Assembly (NCBI GenBank): GCA_965216105.1
Contig: OZ244147.1
Coordinates: 3,472,001 to 3,536,000, forward strand
DNA: 64,000 bases
Source: JAALLB01 sp017643495
Lineage (GTDB): Bacteria > Pseudomonadota > Alphaproteobacteria > Rhizobiales > Rhizobiaceae
Reading direction: 5' to 3'
The notes under the pieces are model-generated. The model had not been told where the DNA came from. It ran no database searches and worked only from the letters and a program-made list of their open reading frames with translations. Of the stretch, positions 62,901 through 64,000 are shown piece by piece (position 1 is the first letter of the stretch; each line of letters starts with the position of its first letter). The position numbers were made by a program, and so were the translations under genes.

Positions 62901-64000
62901 TATCCGTTTCCACAACCGGCTCGATCTCCATTAAAGGCAGCGGGCTGGACCTGCAGGCCAGGGGAACGGTTCCTCTGGCTCTCGCCAGTGTTTCAGTCGC
63001 CGATCGCGGAGCAAGTATCGTTGGAAATGCAGGATTTGATGTTCGCATTACAGGAAACCTGAACGCTCCCGATGCACGAGGCAGCGTGCGTATCAGTGAT
63101 GCATCCTATACCGATCCCCTTGCAAACCTTAGGCTTACCGGTATCTCGTTGCAAGCCAACCTTGCCGGCAAACAGGTTATTATAGAATCCGGTCAGGCAA
63201 GACTGGGTTCCGGGGGCAGTGTACGCATGGGCGGATCGGTAAGTCTTGCAGATAACCTGCCGGCAAATATCGACATTACACTGGCCAATGCCAGCTATAC
63301 AGACGGCGAAACTTTCAGCACATCGGCCAGTGGGCAATTAAGACTGGAAGGAACCTTGCTCAGGGACCCGATACTGTCCGGAAACATTTCCCTCGGCAAA
63401 ACGGAGATAACCGTGCCCGAGAGTTTTGCCGGTGACGCCACGCTGCTCGATGTGAAGCATGTCCGGCCCGACGCAAAAACGAGACAAACGCTGGCACGCC
63501 GAAACCAGGCGACACCTGCACCATCACCAACTGCCCGTCCAAGTATCCTGAGACTGGATGTTACAGTCAACGCTCCCAACCAGATTTTCGTGCGCGGCCG
63601 GGGACTTGATGCCGAACTTGGAGGCAATATCAGGGTTCAGGGTCCGGTCAGCAATGTACAACCAATTGGTCAATTCGAATTGCGACGGGGCAGATTGTCC
63701 ATTCTGGGAAAACGGATCGACCTTACAGAAGGCACCATTTCCCTGACCGGTGACCTTGATCCGGTTGTCAATTTTGTTGCCCAGACGAGTGCCCAGGATG
63801 TTGAGGCCTATATCATTATCAAGGGGAGGATATCAGATGTTGATGTCAGCTTTACATCCTCGCCCGAACTGCCCCAGGACGAGGTTCTTGCGCTGATAAT
63901 ATTCGGACGCGGGATCAATGACCTGTCACCCGTACAAATTGCCCGGCTGGCGGCGATTGCCGCAGAACTGACCGGAGGCAACAGTCCGGGCCTTGTTGAC
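59930..64000 (+). CDS. tamB: Translocation and assembly module protein TamB, cut by the window end
   Basis: The frame starts at the ATG overlapping the tamA stop and stays open for 1357 codons to the window end, so the gene continues beyond 64000. The N-terminus (KIIALILLVLSIGAGLVIS) is an uncleaved membrane anchor. The rest is long, repetitive beta-rich sequence forming the AsmA-like groove that bridges inner and outer membranes. The DUF490 C-terminus begins to appear near the end (SSPELPQDEVLALIIFGRG, then QIARLAAIAAELTGG). Several long minus-strand frames beneath it are shadows. It acts with TamA in outer-membrane assembly or lipid transport. Confidence 0.95.
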   Translation, partial: MKLSASKIIALILLVLSIGAGLVISGKAQDSDADEKSTFVRFVENQISSENFRIGLNGLEGTLSSDVRMSSITISDADGVWLTISQPRMVWSRTALLTGTLQIDSLTAESIIHERNPLPDESLPDPESSGFALPELPVAVTLEKLDIPKVSFGDAVFGLESEASVKGAFKLAEGALDLDLDITRLDGPGGELKALATYDGNNKNLKLDVRLNEPANGMIANALNIEGQPPVALTIAGDAPVEELEVSLGFDVAAKRILSGNLALSEENEALAARATLSGPLADILPPQHQAFFGNNSDLNALLLFEESGAINLQSLTLESGSVGLNAQAYRLADGFFKALDAQLILKPNGTERILLPIAGEDTSLASLDMTINYDASRSSDWDVNIEAASIRQNDISIPILDLEARGSLVNFNQPDRRETSFEIFGKIDGFDSEDAGLKEAVGDQVRLYATGNWKSAAPTQISALRVNAKTFDLTSSGTLDKLEYTGTTTLASGDLTAFSRIAERSLAGKANIRTAGKYALLSNSFDLTLEGTTNKLSLGDPVADRLLDGITNMKGSLSRNENGLAFKNLRISNNQLETGLDGRFASEEANLSGNALIRNLQTLSENATGPVELTFDVSGSNKPFSINSTIAMPKGVLQGREINGLRLSFEGVTDGKTLDGNFEGDGEIGNKPVSITAELETSKDSIRLGALNARVTDTTIRGYLTRFGNGLLDGRFDVASSDIGDVAALSLVDAGGEINGTVELFDEETMQTVKTDLSVSRLRYEDYRVKSGTLVATALDVFNQPRIGATLNGETIRAGGTTINTVDAKISATGNETTFETEAFLSQNNANLKASGKVLQQDQRSTVQLETLVLSSDVANANLTKPASIILSNGTTRISDAVLAVGSGEIRVDGSSGEELDLLVDINALPASIVNTFAPDVRAGGNVSGSIRVSGKTNSPNARFELDGSEMTAAPLREAGVSPLSVTARGNYEGDNVRLEALQFKNAQNVSVSTTGSISIKGSGLDLQARGTVPLALASVSVADRGASIVGNAGFDVRITGNLNAPDARGSVRISDASYTDPLANLRLTGISLQANLAGKQVIIESGQARLGSGGSVRMGGSVSLADNLPANIDITLANASYTDGETFSTSASGQLRLEGTLLRDPILSGNISLGKTEITVPESFAGDATLLDVKHVRPDAKTRQTLARRNQATPAPSPTARPSILRLDVTVNAPNQIFVRGRGLDAELGGNIRVQGPVSNVQPIGQFELRRGRLSILGKRIDLTEGTISLTGDLDPVVNFVAQTSAQDVEAYIIIKGRISDVDVSFTSSPELPQDEVLALIIFGRGINDLSPVQIARLAAIAAELTGGNSPGLVD

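Noticed and set aside
60265..63627. Several long minus-strand frames beneath tamB (60265, 61048, 61805, 62230, 63295)
   Set aside because: The plus-strand TamB frame is continuous from 59930 to the window end and has correct family features. The minus frames are shadows that show up because TamB has no stop in the window.
1..64000. tRNA, rRNA, CRISPR or insertion-sequence content
   Set aside because: I saw no tRNA-like cloverleaf with a GTTC T-loop in the gaps, no repeat-spacer array and no transposase-like protein anywhere in the window.

Overview
The window is chromosomal core sequence from an alphaproteobacterium, most likely of the order Hyphomicrobiales (Rhizobiales), with moderate GC and tightly packed genes. 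The pointers are an Irr-type Fur regulator beside fabA-fabB-fabI, a YlxR protein fused to an L7Ae-like domain, the order lnt / HTH regulator / metK / trmB, a MutM zinc finger with Cys-X4-Cys spacing, ubiquinone genes (ubiE, ubiB), and CtrA- and CcrM-type DNA motifs upstream of dnaA. The species cannot be fixed from the sequence alone.

Layout. 1-2.6 kb: the end of a TAXI-type TRAP transporter (binding protein plus fused permease). 2.6-11.2 kb, minus strand: a seven-gene operon with a long-chain acyl-CoA synthetase, a complete branched-chain-amino-acid-type ABC importer and a phenylacetate-CoA-ligase-like protein, probably for uptake and CoA activation of an organic acid. 11.4-14.6 kb: a ferredoxin reductase and dxs. 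14.7-20.5 kb, minus strand: rpsT, a 0.77-kb regulatory gap, rhodanese, dnaA, dnaN and recF. 20.7-29.3 kb: mutM, ubiE, ubiB, an Lrp regulator, a DUF6356 protein, an aldo/keto reductase, a lytic transglycosylase, a CoaBC with an antitoxin-like N-terminal domain, and dut. 29.4-35.4 kb: a PfkB kinase and a hydroxyacid dehydrogenase, an SH3 protein, irr, and fabA-fabB-fabI. 35.4-47.1 kb, minus strand: the translation/RNA cluster rimP-nusA-ylxR-infB-rbfA-truB-rpsO-pnp, followed by a DUF2799 lipoprotein and a methyltransferase. 47.1-50.2 kb: an accessory stretch with a tandem glycine riboswitch and D-amino-acid dehydrogenase, a TetR-YciI pair and a secreted EF-hand protein. 50.2-55.1 kb, minus strand: lnt-HTH-metK-trmB-arfB. 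55.3-64 kb: cydA-cydB-DUF2474, then tamA and a tamB that runs off the end.

Most genes are housekeeping. The points I rate highest are: (1) an in-frame fusion of a FitA-like ribbon-helix-helix antitoxin domain to CoaBC, preceded by two near-identical 12-bp direct repeats 33 bp apart; (2) a perfect TTAA-N7-TTAAC CtrA site beside seven GANTC sites in 152 bp upstream of rhodanese-dnaA; (3) a tandem glycine riboswitch with a nested hairpin in front of a D-amino-acid dehydrogenase; (4) an intrinsic terminator in the rimP-nusA leader; and (5) a PaaK-like protein without the Ser/Thr/Gly-rich nucleotide-binding motif, in the operon with the ABC importer. I saw no insertion sequence, CRISPR array, tRNA or rRNA, and no intact DnaA-box array.
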